Positions 1 through 6,526 of a stretch of DNA of 7,519 nucleotides are shown here, one piece after another. Under the pieces are notes generated by a model, which saw nothing but the letters and a program-made list of their open reading frames with translations, was not told where the DNA came from and made no database searches. The DNA is from Pseudomonadota bacterium. GTDB lineage: Bacteria > Pseudomonadota > Alphaproteobacteria > Sphingomonadales > SMXR01. The translations under genes and the position numbers were made by a program. Within the stretch, counting starts at the first letter, position 1. Each line of letters opens with the position of its first letter. The stretch covers positions 1 to 7,519 of the forward strand of contig JACZYI010000085.1 of the NCBI GenBank assembly GCA_022571175.1. Reading direction: 5' to 3'.

Positions 1-156
1 GTCAATGTGCGGAGAGTGAGCGTCATTCGCCTGACAGGTGGGAATCCGGTGACCCTGGATGGCGAGATTTATGAACCGGGACCTGAGGGCATAATCGAGC
101 TTCGGGGCGAACGCAGTCTCACTTTTCTCGATCTGCGTGAAGGGGCTGATGACTGA
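1..156 (+). CDS. Lipid kinase of the YegS/diacylglycerol kinase family, C-terminal end (5' part outside window)
   Basis: Only the last 51 codons are present, open from the window edge to TGA at 154-156. The translation ends with a stretch reading LDGEIYEPGPEGIIELR followed by a short hydrophobic strand (SLTFLDL). This is how the C-terminal beta-sandwich domain of YegS/LCB5-like lipid kinases usually ends (a V/LDGE turn followed by a final strand). Such enzymes phosphorylate a lipid hydroxyl with ATP. The stop lies 8 bp inside the next gene, so the two are very probably co-transcribed and translationally coupled. In Caulobacter a kinase of this family close to spt phosphorylates ceramide, on the way to ceramide phosphoglycerate. 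The convergent sphingolipid operon makes the same role likely here, but that is inference from context. The catalytic GGDGT-type motif lies outside the window, so the family call rests on the tail alone. Confidence 0.6.
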   Translation, partial: VNVRRVSVIRLTGGNPVTLDGEIYEPGPEGIIELRGERSLTFLDLREGADD

Positions 157-1084
157 GGCAAACATAAATATGAAGCCAGAAAATAATCTGGAAGATTATG
201 TGGCTGGCTGGCTTTCAAAATCCCAGCCCGATGCGCTTGCATCCATCCTCCCGGCGCTGATAAATGAATGGCGGGGGCACGTGCAGGCCGTTCTGTTTTA
301 TGGCTCGTGCCTGAAGATTGGTGAGCTTGAAAACCAGGTTCTCGATTTTTATATTCTGGTTGACGGTTACCGGACTGCCTATGACTCATGGCTGATGGCC
401 GCCGCAAATCGCATTTTGCCGCCCAATGTTTTTTACCGCGAATTTGACCATGATGGGCGCGTTCTGCGCTGCAAGGTGGCGGTCATTTCCCTGGCGGATT
501 TTGAGCGGCGCAGTAGGCTCAGGGTCTCCAATATTTCTGTCTGGGCCCGTTTTTCACAACCCTCAGCCCTGGTTTATTCCCAGAATGATGAGAGCAGTGA
601 ACGCGTGAAACGGGCCATTGCAAATTGCATCAGGTCTATGGTGAGTGCGGCTTTGCCCGCAATGTCAGAGGATAAAGGCGCAGAAGCTCTATGGGTCAGG
701 GCGCTCAGCCTCACCTATGGTGCCGAGCTAAGATCGGAGGGGGCCGAGGCCAAGGCCCACGAGCTCTATGAAAATGGGCGGGAGGATTATGAGAGGCTCA
801 TGCCCCATCTCGGAGATTTGTCCGCAATGAATGAGGGGCCTGACAAGTTGGAAATGCCTGGCAGGGGTTTCTGGTTCCGGCGACGGGTGAATGGCAAAAT
901 CGTCTCATTGCTGCGGCTGGCCAAGGCGGTCTTCACCTTTGATGGCGGTGTGGAGTATCTGGCCTGGAAAATTGAACGCCATTCGGGCATTAAGGTTGAA
1001 CTGACTGCCTGGCAGCGGCGTCACCCAATTCTCTCAGCGCCCTATCTTTTTATCATGCTTCGGCGACGGGGTGCGTTTCGCTAG
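149..1084 (+). CDS. Nucleotidyltransferase-like protein, probable sphingolipid head-group gene
   Basis: The protein has 311 residues. ATG 149 is chosen over the in-frame GTG at 137 because an AAGGGG ribosome-binding site lies 5 bases upstream of it and it overlaps the upstream kinase stop by 8 bp. Residues 48-56 (VLFYGSCLK) followed by D66 (LDFYILVD, 65-72) resemble the GS...D core of the nucleotidyltransferase fold. K109 (RCKVAVIS) and WARFSQP (132-138) also look conserved. The C-terminal third is basic and partly amphipathic (RRRVNGKIVSLLRLAKAVFTF; a later HPILSAPYLFIMLRR), which could hold the protein at the membrane. No signal peptide is visible. I recognise the general type but cannot name the substrate. 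Because it is coupled to a lipid kinase and convergent with spt, a role in attaching a phosphorylated head group to ceramide, like one of the Caulobacter cpg genes, is plausible but inferred. Its last 32 bp overlap the end of spt antisense. Confidence 0.7.
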   Translation: MTEANINMKPENNLEDYVAGWLSKSQPDALASILPALINEWRGHVQAVLFYGSCLKIGELENQVLDFYILVDGYRTAYDSWLMAAANRILPPNVFYREFDHDGRVLRCKVAVISLADFERRSRLRVSNISVWARFSQPSALVYSQNDESSERVKRAIANCIRSMVSAALPAMSEDKGAEALWVRALSLTYGAELRSEGAEAKAHELYENGREDYERLMPHLGDLSAMNEGPDKLEMPGRGFWFRRRVNGKIVSLLRLAKAVFTFDGGVEYLAWKIERHSGIKVELTAWQRRHPILSAPYLFIMLRRRGAFR

Positions 1085-2282
1085 GCTTGATGCCAAGCCC
1101 TTCTGCGGTTTCCAGAAATGTTCTGATCACAGTTTCTATCTGCTCGGGTTTGTGGGCAGCACAGACACTGCAGCGCAGAAGATTGAGCCCTGATGGTGTT
1201 GCCGGAGGCACCGCCATATTAACGTAAACGCCCCGTTCCAGAAGACCCGACCAGAAGCGCACGGTCATTTCCATATCCTTCAGGCAGATCGCTATAATCG
1301 GGCTTTCCGCCGTGGAGGTGCCCATATTGAAGCCGGCGTCCTTCAACGCGCCATGCAAATGCGAGGCGCTTTCCCAAATGGCACCACGCAAATTATGGGC
1401 GTGACGCAGGCTGTTGATTGCTGAATTGGCGGAGGCCACCACCGAAGGGGGCAGAGAAGCAGTAAACATATAGGGGCGGCACACCAGTCTCAGAATTTCA
1501 AACTTGGGATGGTTTGAAACGCAAAAGCCGCCGACCGTGCCAACACTCTTGGAAAAGGTTCCTATAATAAAATCAACGCTGTCCTCAAGTCCCATCTCCT
1601 GAACCACACCGCGCCCGGTTTTGCCGTATATGCCCATGGAGTGGGCTTCGTCCACGGCGAGATAAGCACCATGTTTTTTTGTGACCTTGATAATTTCTGC
1701 CAGCGGTGCCTTGTCGCCCAGCATGGAATAGACGGTCTCGATCACCACCAGCTTGCCAGCGCCTTCCGGAATTCGTCCGAGCCTTTTATCCAGATCAGCT
1801 GCGTCATTATGCTTGAACCGCATGAGGGTGGCAGTGCCCAGTGCGCAGCCGTCATAAATGCTGGCATGGCTGTCGGCGTCGATAATGATATAATCATCTT
1901 TGCCCACAAGCGTGGACAAGATGCCCAGATTGGCCTGATAACCGGTGGAAAAGACCATGGCATATTTGGTGTTGTAAAAATCAGCGAGCGTGGCCTCCAG
2001 TTGTTTGTGGATCGAATAGGTGCCGTTCAGTACGCGCGAGCCGGTGGTGCCAGTGCCAAAACTGTCGAGTGCATCCCGGGCAGCCTTTAAGGCGTCTTCA
2101 TCAAAAGTCATGCCCATATAATTATTGGTACCAACCAGAATAGTGCGCTTGCCATTGATGGTGGCCTCGGTCTGGGAATGTACCTCATCCATCCGCACGG
2201 CGAAGGGATCCTTCGCGTCCTTGGGCAGACGGGCATGCTGGTCCAGAACGGACTGAAATTTGTCAAACAGATCGGAGCTCAT
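1053..2282 (-). CDS. spt: Serine palmitoyltransferase (PLP-dependent alpha-oxoamine synthase)
   Basis: The 409-residue protein condenses a fatty acyl thioester with L-serine, releasing CO2, to give 3-oxo-sphinganine, the first committed sphingolipid intermediate; it acts in the cytosol. It has the full alpha-oxoamine synthase signature: GTGTTGSRVLNGTY (76-89), DADSHASIYDG (135-145, H139 stacking on the cofactor), E182 in ETVYSMLGD, DEAHSMGIYG (211-220, D211 binding the PLP ring nitrogen) and GTFSKSVGTVGGF (241-253) with K245 as the PLP lysine. Length matches soluble bacterial Spt (about 400-420). KBL (2-amino-3-ketobutyrate ligase) and BioF are relatives, but the neighbours (acpR, cerR, aasR) decide for Spt. 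In alphaproteobacteria the acyl donor is a dedicated acyl-ACP, consistent with acpR immediately upstream. The start ATG overlaps the acpR stop in an ATGA, so translation is coupled; no strong Shine-Dalgarno is seen. Its 3' end overlaps the convergent nucleotidyltransferase gene by 32 bp. Confidence 0.93.
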   Translation of the reverse strand: MSSDLFDKFQSVLDQHARLPKDAKDPFAVRMDEVHSQTEATINGKRTILVGTNNYMGMTFDEDALKAARDALDSFGTGTTGSRVLNGTYSIHKQLEATLADFYNTKYAMVFSTGYQANLGILSTLVGKDDYIIIDADSHASIYDGCALGTATLMRFKHNDAADLDKRLGRIPEGAGKLVVIETVYSMLGDKAPLAEIIKVTKKHGAYLAVDEAHSMGIYGKTGRGVVQEMGLEDSVDFIIGTFSKSVGTVGGFCVSNHPKFEILRLVCRPYMFTASLPPSVVASANSAINSLRHAHNLRGAIWESASHLHGALKDAGFNMGTSTAESPIIAICLKDMEMTVRFWSGLLERGVYVNMAVPPATPSGLNLLRCSVCAAHKPEQIETVIRTFLETAEGLGIKPSETHPVAEA

Positions 2283-2545
2283 TTCGAGCCCAGAATATTT
2301 TCGACGGCGCTAGTCACGTCCTTGATGGTCTCCAGATCTGGCAACATGTTCAGGGGCAGGACCATATCGAATTCATCTTCTATGTTCGCCACCAGATCCA
2401 TTACCGTAAGGGAATCAAAATCCAGATCCATGGCAAAACTGGTCTCGGGGACCAGTGCAACGCCCTTTTTATTAAAAGGCCCGATCAGCGCCATGATACG
2501 CTTGGAAAGCTGGGTGTTTGACAAAAGGGAACTATCACTGGGCAT
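2279..2545 (-). CDS. acpR: Acyl carrier protein dedicated to sphingolipid synthesis
   Basis: This is a small acidic protein of 88 residues with the acyl-carrier-protein fold signature. DFDSLTVMDL at 42-51 contains the DSL motif whose S45 would carry the 4'-phosphopantetheine arm, and it is followed by an acidic helix II/III region (IEDEFDMVLPLNMLPDLETIKDV). The N terminus is longer than in housekeeping AcpP and the motif context differs (DFDSLTVMDL rather than the DSLD-VEL pattern), as expected for a specialised carrier. In Caulobacter the AcpR next to spt is loaded by AasR and presents the acyl chain to Spt; the same arrangement here supports the same role. A purine-rich AAGAGAAAGAGA stretch precedes the ATG and serves as ribosome-binding region. 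The stop overlaps the spt start by 4 bp. There is a 119-bp gap to cerR upstream, so an internal promoter or a processing site is possible. Confidence 0.9.
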   Translation of the reverse strand: MPSDSSLLSNTQLSKRIMALIGPFNKKGVALVPETSFAMDLDFDSLTVMDLVANIEDEFDMVLPLNMLPDLETIKDVTSAVENILGSK

Positions 2546-2592
2546 GGGTGTGTCTCTTTCTCTTGGTCCGCGGATGGTGCAGAGTGCTGTAT

Positions 2593-2613
2593 AATGGCGC
2601 TACATACACCATT
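2593..2613 (-). promoter_or_regulatory. Small hairpin/dyad in the cerR-acpR gap
   Basis: In the minus-strand transcript AATGGTG and CGCCATT can pair (7 bp including one G-U) around a 7-base loop. The same DNA also carries the inverted repeat TGTAT-N11-ATACA at 2588-2608. There is no T-tract after the hairpin, so it is not a Rho-independent terminator. It may be an mRNA processing or stabilising element between cerR and acpR, or an operator for an internal acpR-spt promoter. No convincing minus-strand -35/-10 pair was found. A repeat of this size could be chance. Confidence 0.25.
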
Positions 2614-2664
2614 GAGAGGGAAAAGGAAAACGGGGAAAATCAAGACGCTTACCGGATCAGAGCC

Positions 2665-3606
2665 TCAAAGAAGACCGGCCCGCTGGTACCAGAGGAAAGA
2701 ACGCTCCATACCGGTTTCCAGGTCATAGGCAGGCGTCCAGCTTTTTAGTTTTGGCCGCAGAGCTTTCTGCGCCGTCCAGTCCTGATGAATCATCTCACGC
2801 GCCTTGCCACGGGTCAGCATGACATCATTCTTTGAAATTGTTTCCCACAGGCTGCCCATGGCTCCAATCAGCATCAGGCTGAAATGTGATAGTCTCACAG
2901 TCCTGACCGACCGCGTGAAGAGCGAACTGGCCACCTTTGCCAGATCGTCCATGCAATAGCCTTTGGCGTGACCGTCATCGGCTTCAATAATCTTGCCTTT
3001 TCCGGTGTTCCCTCTTGCCAGCAGCACAGCCAGCGAGGCTAAATCCTGGGCGTGCATGATTGCAAAACGATGATCCTCACCCGAGGGAGAAAAGGCGTAG
3101 CCTTTTTTCATCCACTGCAAAAGGCGCACAAATTCGCGGTCTCCGGGCCCATAAACGGCTGGCGGCCTCAATATGGTCCAGTTCAGGCTGGAAGATTTTA
3201 CCACATCTTCTGCATCGGCTTTGCTTTTGGCATAGGCAGACAGCTCGGGCTCGCGGGCGGCATAGCTTGATATATGAACCAGACGTTTTGGTCCATTATC
3301 GCTGAGTATCTTAACCAGATTTTCTGTGCCCTGACGATTAACCCGGTCAAAGGCCGTTGTATCTCTGGTTTTGACCAAGGCTGCAGCGTGAATGACCGTA
3401 TCCGCGCCATCTAGCAAGGTCTTAAGGCTCGAAGGATCCTCCAGAGATCCTCGGACCCAGGTTAAATTATGGGCGTCGTCGCCCGAGGTGCGGGTCAGCG
3501 CTCGCACGCGACAGCCATTGTTGAAAGCATAAAACATGATATTGCGCCCGATAAATCCGGTCGCACCGGTAATGGCAATAACGGGTGTTTTGGGAGATTT
3601 AGCCAT
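2665..3606 (-). CDS. cerR: NAD(P)-dependent epimerase/dehydratase-type SDR, probable ceramide reductase
   Basis: This 313-residue extended short-chain dehydrogenase/reductase carries the Rossmann dinucleotide motif TGATGFIG at 13-20, HAAALV at 73-78 at the end of the fourth strand, HISSYA at 111-116 and the catalytic pair Y125 and K129 (YAKSK), then RPPAVYGPGD at 147-156. In Caulobacter the homologue at this position between acpR and aasR is CerR, which reduces the 3-keto group; there N-acylation comes first, so the substrate is 3-oxo-ceramide, unlike the eukaryotic order. Sequence alone would permit another NAD(P)H-dependent sugar or lipid reductase; position in the operon makes CerR the best call. 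It starts 9 bp after the aasR stop, and its AGGAAAG ribosome-binding site overlaps that stop codon, a tight operon junction. Residues 240-256 (SHFSLMLIGAMGSLWET) are hydrophobic and could touch the membrane. Confidence 0.85.
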   Translation of the reverse strand: MAKSPKTPVIAITGATGFIGRNIMFYAFNNGCRVRALTRTSGDDAHNLTWVRGSLEDPSSLKTLLDGADTVIHAAALVKTRDTTAFDRVNRQGTENLVKILSDNGPKRLVHISSYAAREPELSAYAKSKADAEDVVKSSSLNWTILRPPAVYGPGDREFVRLLQWMKKGYAFSPSGEDHRFAIMHAQDLASLAVLLARGNTGKGKIIEADDGHAKGYCMDDLAKVASSLFTRSVRTVRLSHFSLMLIGAMGSLWETISKNDVMLTRGKAREMIHQDWTAQKALRPKLKSWTPAYDLETGMERSFLWYQRAGLL

Positions 3607-3615
3607 ACAACTTTC

Positions 3616-5412
3616 CTAATCTGATGTTATTTGGAATTCACCTGATAGAAATTGGGCTCTTGCTTTTGCTCGACTGAGTTTGCCTGATGATGTTCTGGGT
3701 AGCGCTCGCGGCGGCACCAGCTCGACCTGGCACTGGATTCCGGTGGCACGCATAACTTCAGCCCGGACGGTCTCGGACAATTCATTTCGCTTTTCATGAT
3801 CCCGCAAGCGGCATTGGACCAATACCAACGGAACTTCCTCTGCATCGCCCCCGGGAATGGAAACCGCAGCCACATCGCCACTTCTGACCCCATCCAATTG
3901 TTCTGCAGCCCATTCAATATCTTGAGGCCAGTGATTGCAGCCATTGACAATAATCATATCCTTGGCGCGCCCGACAATAAAAATATGATCGTCACGCATA
4001 TATCCCATGTCGCCGGAATCAAGCCAGCCGTCCGTGCTCAGAACCTGTTTGGTGGCTTCCGGGTCATTAAAATATTCGCGCATGATACTGATGCCCTTGA
4101 GGTAAACCCGGCCCATTTGCGGTTCGTCCAGCACATCACCTTCAGGGCTGCGAATTTCGATTTCAAATCCCGGCAGTAATTTTCCGCAATTTACCACATC
4201 CCGAAGCTGAGCATAGCCGTTAAGCCCGTGGAGCCCTTGGTGACCATTGATGTCCGAATTTGGATCATAGGCCACAGCACCCTCGGTCGATATTTCACCC
4301 GAGAGTACACGTTCATCTACCTGGTCGGTCAGAATGCCCTTTCCGAGAGGCATAAAACTGACGGCCAGAGTGCATTCGGCCAGTCCGTAGCTGGGCACGA
4401 AAACTTCCGGTTTGAATCCCACCGGGCTGAATATATCGGCAAAATTTTTCATCACTTCCGGCCGTATCATGTCTCCGCCGATGCCCGCAACACGCCAGCC
4501 ACTCAAATCCAGAGCGGCCAATGCATCGGGTCCGACGCGCCGGGCGCAAATGTCATAGCCAAAAGTAGGTCCATAGGTAACCGTGCCCTTGTTCCGGCTC
4601 ATCAGCGAAAGCCACATCAGCGGGCGGCGCGCAAAATCTTCTGTTGCCAGATAGTCAGCTGAGACCTGACAAGCCATGGTGGTCAGGAACGTGCCCACCA
4701 GTCCCATATCGTGATAGAAGGGCAGCCAGCTTACACAGCGGTCGCCCTCGCGTATCTGCACACCATCATGGCCCATGCCATGGGCGTTGGCCATCAGCGC
4801 ATCATGGGCAATGGAAATGCCATGGGGAAAGCGTGTACTGCCCGAGGAATATTGCAAATAGGTCAGATCGTCGCTGGAAGGCAGGCGAACATCGCCAATA
4901 TCCTGGGCTGTGGCCAAAAATTCATCTGCAGTGCCGGCAAAGCGCAAGTTCAGATCAACGATCGCTTCGCCGAGAATCTCTGCCATCGAAGCGGGGGAAA
5001 TAATAGCTGAGGCCTGACAGCTTTGGAGCTGCCGTTTCAACTGTTCCACATAACCGTCTCGCCCGCCAAAGGAAGTGGGTAGGGGAAGTGGGACCGGAAG
5101 CACTGAGGCGTACTGGGCTCCAAGGAAATGGCAGATAAAATCGGGTGTGGTTTCGGCGATAAGGGCCAGACGCGACCCTTTTTCGAACCCCATGCCCACC
5201 AGGCGGCGTCCAATGTCTTCCGCGCGTTCCCTGATTTCAACATAGGTCAGGCTGACATCAAGTTCGCCGCGTGAGGAATAAAAGTTCAGACCCCGGCAAC
5301 CCTTGGCCGCATATTCCAGCGCATCGACGATGGTGTCGAAATCAGCCCTTCGGCGCGTCAGACCACTATCGTCTGTCGGTGTTGCCCCCTTCATAGTCCT
5401 ATTATGTACCAT
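3616..5412 (-). CDS. aasR: Fatty acyl-AMP ligase / acyl-ACP synthetase for sphingolipid synthesis
   Basis: This ANL-superfamily adenylating enzyme of 598 residues (from ATG 5412) belongs to the fatty acyl-AMP ligase type. It should activate a fatty acid with ATP and transfer it to the AcpR phosphopantetheine arm, supplying Spt. Motifs, numbered from that ATG: P-loop SSGSTRFPHG at 189-198, LPFYHDMGLVG at 230-240, the acid-binding SYGLAEC at 341-347, DSGDMGYM at 465-472, hinge GRAKDMIIVNGCN at 481-493, and SSGKLSR at 575-581 with the catalytic lysine K578. The H in the P-loop where many relatives have K is noteworthy. The start is uncertain: TTG 5430, ATG 5412 and ATG 5394 are in frame. ATG 5412 has only a weak GAG upstream, and 5394 has AGGA only 2 bases away; family homology begins near RRRADFDT, after all three. 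It is the first gene of the operon. Caulobacter AasR is the model; polyketide-associated FAALs are the alternative, but no PKS/NRPS genes are near. Confidence 0.88.
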   Translation of the reverse strand: MVHNRTMKGATPTDDSGLTRRRADFDTIVDALEYAAKGCRGLNFYSSRGELDVSLTYVEIRERAEDIGRRLVGMGFEKGSRLALIAETTPDFICHFLGAQYASVLPVPLPLPTSFGGRDGYVEQLKRQLQSCQASAIISPASMAEILGEAIVDLNLRFAGTADEFLATAQDIGDVRLPSSDDLTYLQYSSGSTRFPHGISIAHDALMANAHGMGHDGVQIREGDRCVSWLPFYHDMGLVGTFLTTMACQVSADYLATEDFARRPLMWLSLMSRNKGTVTYGPTFGYDICARRVGPDALAALDLSGWRVAGIGGDMIRPEVMKNFADIFSPVGFKPEVFVPSYGLAECTLAVSFMPLGKGILTDQVDERVLSGEISTEGAVAYDPNSDINGHQGLHGLNGYAQLRDVVNCGKLLPGFEIEIRSPEGDVLDEPQMGRVYLKGISIMREYFNDPEATKQVLSTDGWLDSGDMGYMRDDHIFIVGRAKDMIIVNGCNHWPQDIEWAAEQLDGVRSGDVAAVSIPGGDAEEVPLVLVQCRLRDHEKRNELSETVRAEVMRATGIQCQVELVPPRALPRTSSGKLSRAKARAQFLSGEFQITSD

Positions 5413-5708
5413 AAATTGCTGCTCGCTCAAAATAAGTGCTGAACAAATTGATAATGGGTCTGAAGATCAAGAATTTAGTCTTCAAATACAACATGTTAGG
5501 TCATTTCCCCCGCTATCTTGTTGCTGCGCTTTACCCTCTTCTCATTCGGTATTTTTACTATTGGCCCTCAGAACCTGGAGATCAAGCCTTGGCCAAATGC
5601 TGCACCTCAGCCATGCTTTGGGCTGCATTAGCGTTCAAGACCCGGTTTCGCAAGTCCTTTTTTGCCGCAACAAGCAATCGGCAATCAAACGAAATTCAGT
5701 CCATTCGG

Positions 5709-5763
5709 GCCCCATTGCCGGGACAATTTGGCAATAATTGGGCAGATTTGATTTATTTTTCTT
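5709..5763 (+). terminator. Possible Rho-independent terminator (plus orientation)
   Basis: ATTGCC (5714-5719) pairs with GGCAAT (5730-5735), and an outer GCCC/GGGC pair (5709-5712 with 5740-5743) extends the stem across bulges. A T-rich run (5747-5763) follows. It would stop plus-strand transcription, yet no plus-strand gene lies upstream within this gap, so it would end either a small RNA or antisense transcription arising near aasR. The distance from stem to T-run is not ideal, and the same T-rich run overlaps a candidate recX promoter, so the two calls compete. Confidence 0.3.
5728..5757 (+). promoter_or_regulatory. Candidate sigma-70 promoter for recX
   Basis: TTGGCA (5728-5733, five of six to TTGACA) is followed after 18 bp by TTTATT (5752-5757, four of six to TATAAT). 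It would give a leader of roughly 75-80 bases before the recX ATG. This is a weak match found by eye; the overlap with the hairpin at 5709-5743 lowers confidence. Confidence 0.25.
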
Positions 5764-5841
5764 AAGTGCGGAGCTCGCTTTATCTCCCGGGGGTCCAACT
5801 TCTGCTTGATGAGACTGGTGGCAAAAGTGCAGGCTGTTCTC

Positions 5842-6450
5842 ATGGCCGACAGTTCAAAAAAAGCAGTCAGCAAAGCAGAACTGGAGAAAGGAGCCTTCCT
5901 GTATCTGGGGCGCTATGCCTCGAGCGTTGAAAATTTGCGGCGAGTGTTAAACCAACGATTGGTGCGGGCGCGCATAAGGCACCGCCCGGTACCTGAGGTG
6001 GCGAGAAAATGGGTGGATGAGGTGGTGGCAGTGTGCGTAGCCAGAGGTTTTGTTGATGATGCGAATTATGCCTGCATGCTGGCCCGCTCTGATTTGAGGC
6101 AGGGGCGGTCCCGCTGGAAAATTCAGGCCCGATTACGCCAGAAGGGCGTTGGCGGAGAAGACATAGCCGGCGCCCTTGATCATATCCTCGAAGATTTTGA
6201 AGATGCACAAGCCCTGGACATGGCCGCTGCGCGGGTTTTTGCCAAGCGCCGAAGGTTTGGCCCGTTTCGAACGGCGGCTAAAGAACAGTCTCGCGAGAAT
6301 CGTGAAAAGATGATTCGACGGGAGATCGCCTCATTTGCACGCGCTGGATTTAGCTATGAAATTGCCCGACGTTTTGTGAATGCGAAAAAAGGCCAGGAGC
6401 TTGAAAATGATCCAGAAGGCAGAAATTTCGTTTTGATAAGAAAATCCTAA
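5842..6450 (+). CDS. recX: RecX-family regulatory protein
   Basis: The protein has 202 residues and a composition of basic helical repeats typical of RecX, the small protein that binds RecA filaments and limits their extension and activity. Family-like stretches are AFLYLGRYASSVENLRRVL (18-36), GFVDDANYACMLARS (69-83, the G-[FL]-[IV]-[DN]-D-x-x-[YF]-A pattern) and QGRSRWKIQARLRQKGV (87-103, matching G-x-S/G-x-x-x-I-x-x-x-L-x-x-K-G-[IV]). A second helical repeat follows with GFSYEIARRFV (169-179). ATG 5842 is chosen because an AGG lies 8 bases upstream; in-frame TTG 5806 and ATG 5809 have their nearest purine run (5789-5793) too far away. recA is not in the window; stand-alone recX is usual in alphaproteobacteria. 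The gene is not obviously related to its sphingolipid neighbours. Confidence 0.85.
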   Translation: MADSSKKAVSKAELEKGAFLYLGRYASSVENLRRVLNQRLVRARIRHRPVPEVARKWVDEVVAVCVARGFVDDANYACMLARSDLRQGRSRWKIQARLRQKGVGGEDIAGALDHILEDFEDAQALDMAAARVFAKRRRFGPFRTAAKEQSRENREKMIRREIASFARAGFSYEIARRFVNAKKGQELENDPEGRNFVLIRKS

Positions 6451-6490
6451 CATTTGTCCGGCTAATACTATGCCGAGGCCCGTAAAACGA

Positions 6491-6507
6491 TGAACCAGGT
6501 TTGTTCA
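6491..6507 (+). repeat. Inverted repeat TGAAC-N7-GTTCA before the small gene
   Basis: A perfect 5-bp inverted repeat lies 19 bases upstream of the ATG at 6527, in the 76-bp gap after recX. It could be an operator or a short RNA hairpin near the ribosome-binding site (AGGA, 8 bases before the ATG). It is not the alphaproteobacterial SOS box, which is a direct GTTC-N7-GTTC repeat. Chance occurrence is quite possible. Confidence 0.2.
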
Positions 6508-6526
6508 ATATTGCAGGAAAAACAGC

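Larger units (their letters stand above)
5413..5841. other. Intergenic region between divergent aasR and recX
   Basis: These 429 bp hold no reading frame that I believe. A 109-codon plus frame (5436-5765) gives a composition-biased product without a recognisable motif or a good ribosome-binding site. The region must contain both divergent promoters. Dyads seen are TGAAGA-N12-TCTTCA (5461-5484), TTGAT-N13-ATCAA (5448-5470), TTGGCC/GGCCAA (5561-5566 with 5591-5596), CAGCC-N8-GGCTG near 5608-5625, and the hairpin at 5709-5743 listed separately. Six-base inverted repeats are expected once or twice by chance in this length, so none is firm. No alphaproteobacterial LexA box (GTTC-N7-GTTC) was found, though recX is often SOS controlled. 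A small structured RNA on the plus strand is possible. Confidence 0.5.

Noticed and set aside
1641..2090. 149-codon plus-strand frame inside spt
   Set aside because: It is a shadow of the spt coding frame, whose catalytic motifs are all intact on the minus strand.
2590..2595. Perfect TATAAT on the plus strand as a firm promoter
   Set aside because: The nearest TTG-type -35 (2563-2568) is 21 bp away, too far, and no gene lies downstream on that strand; kept only as part of a low-interest observation.
4228..4662. 144-codon plus-strand frame inside aasR
   Set aside because: It is antisense to the well-supported aasR frame and has no family resemblance.
5634..5650. Possible LexA (SOS) box before recX
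   Set aside because: GTTC is present, but the second half-site at the required 7-base spacing reads GGTT, so the alphaproteobacterial GTTC-N7-GTTC consensus is not met.
5625..5665. tRNA-like or T-loop-like sequence
   Set aside because: A GTTCAAGACCC stretch resembles a T-arm, but no acceptor, D-arm or anticodon stem can be built around it.
5436..5765. Open plus-strand frame of 109 codons in the aasR-recX gap
   Set aside because: It has no ribosome-binding site, no recognisable motif and an uneven residue composition, and it ends inside a hairpin and T-rich run; more likely non-coding.
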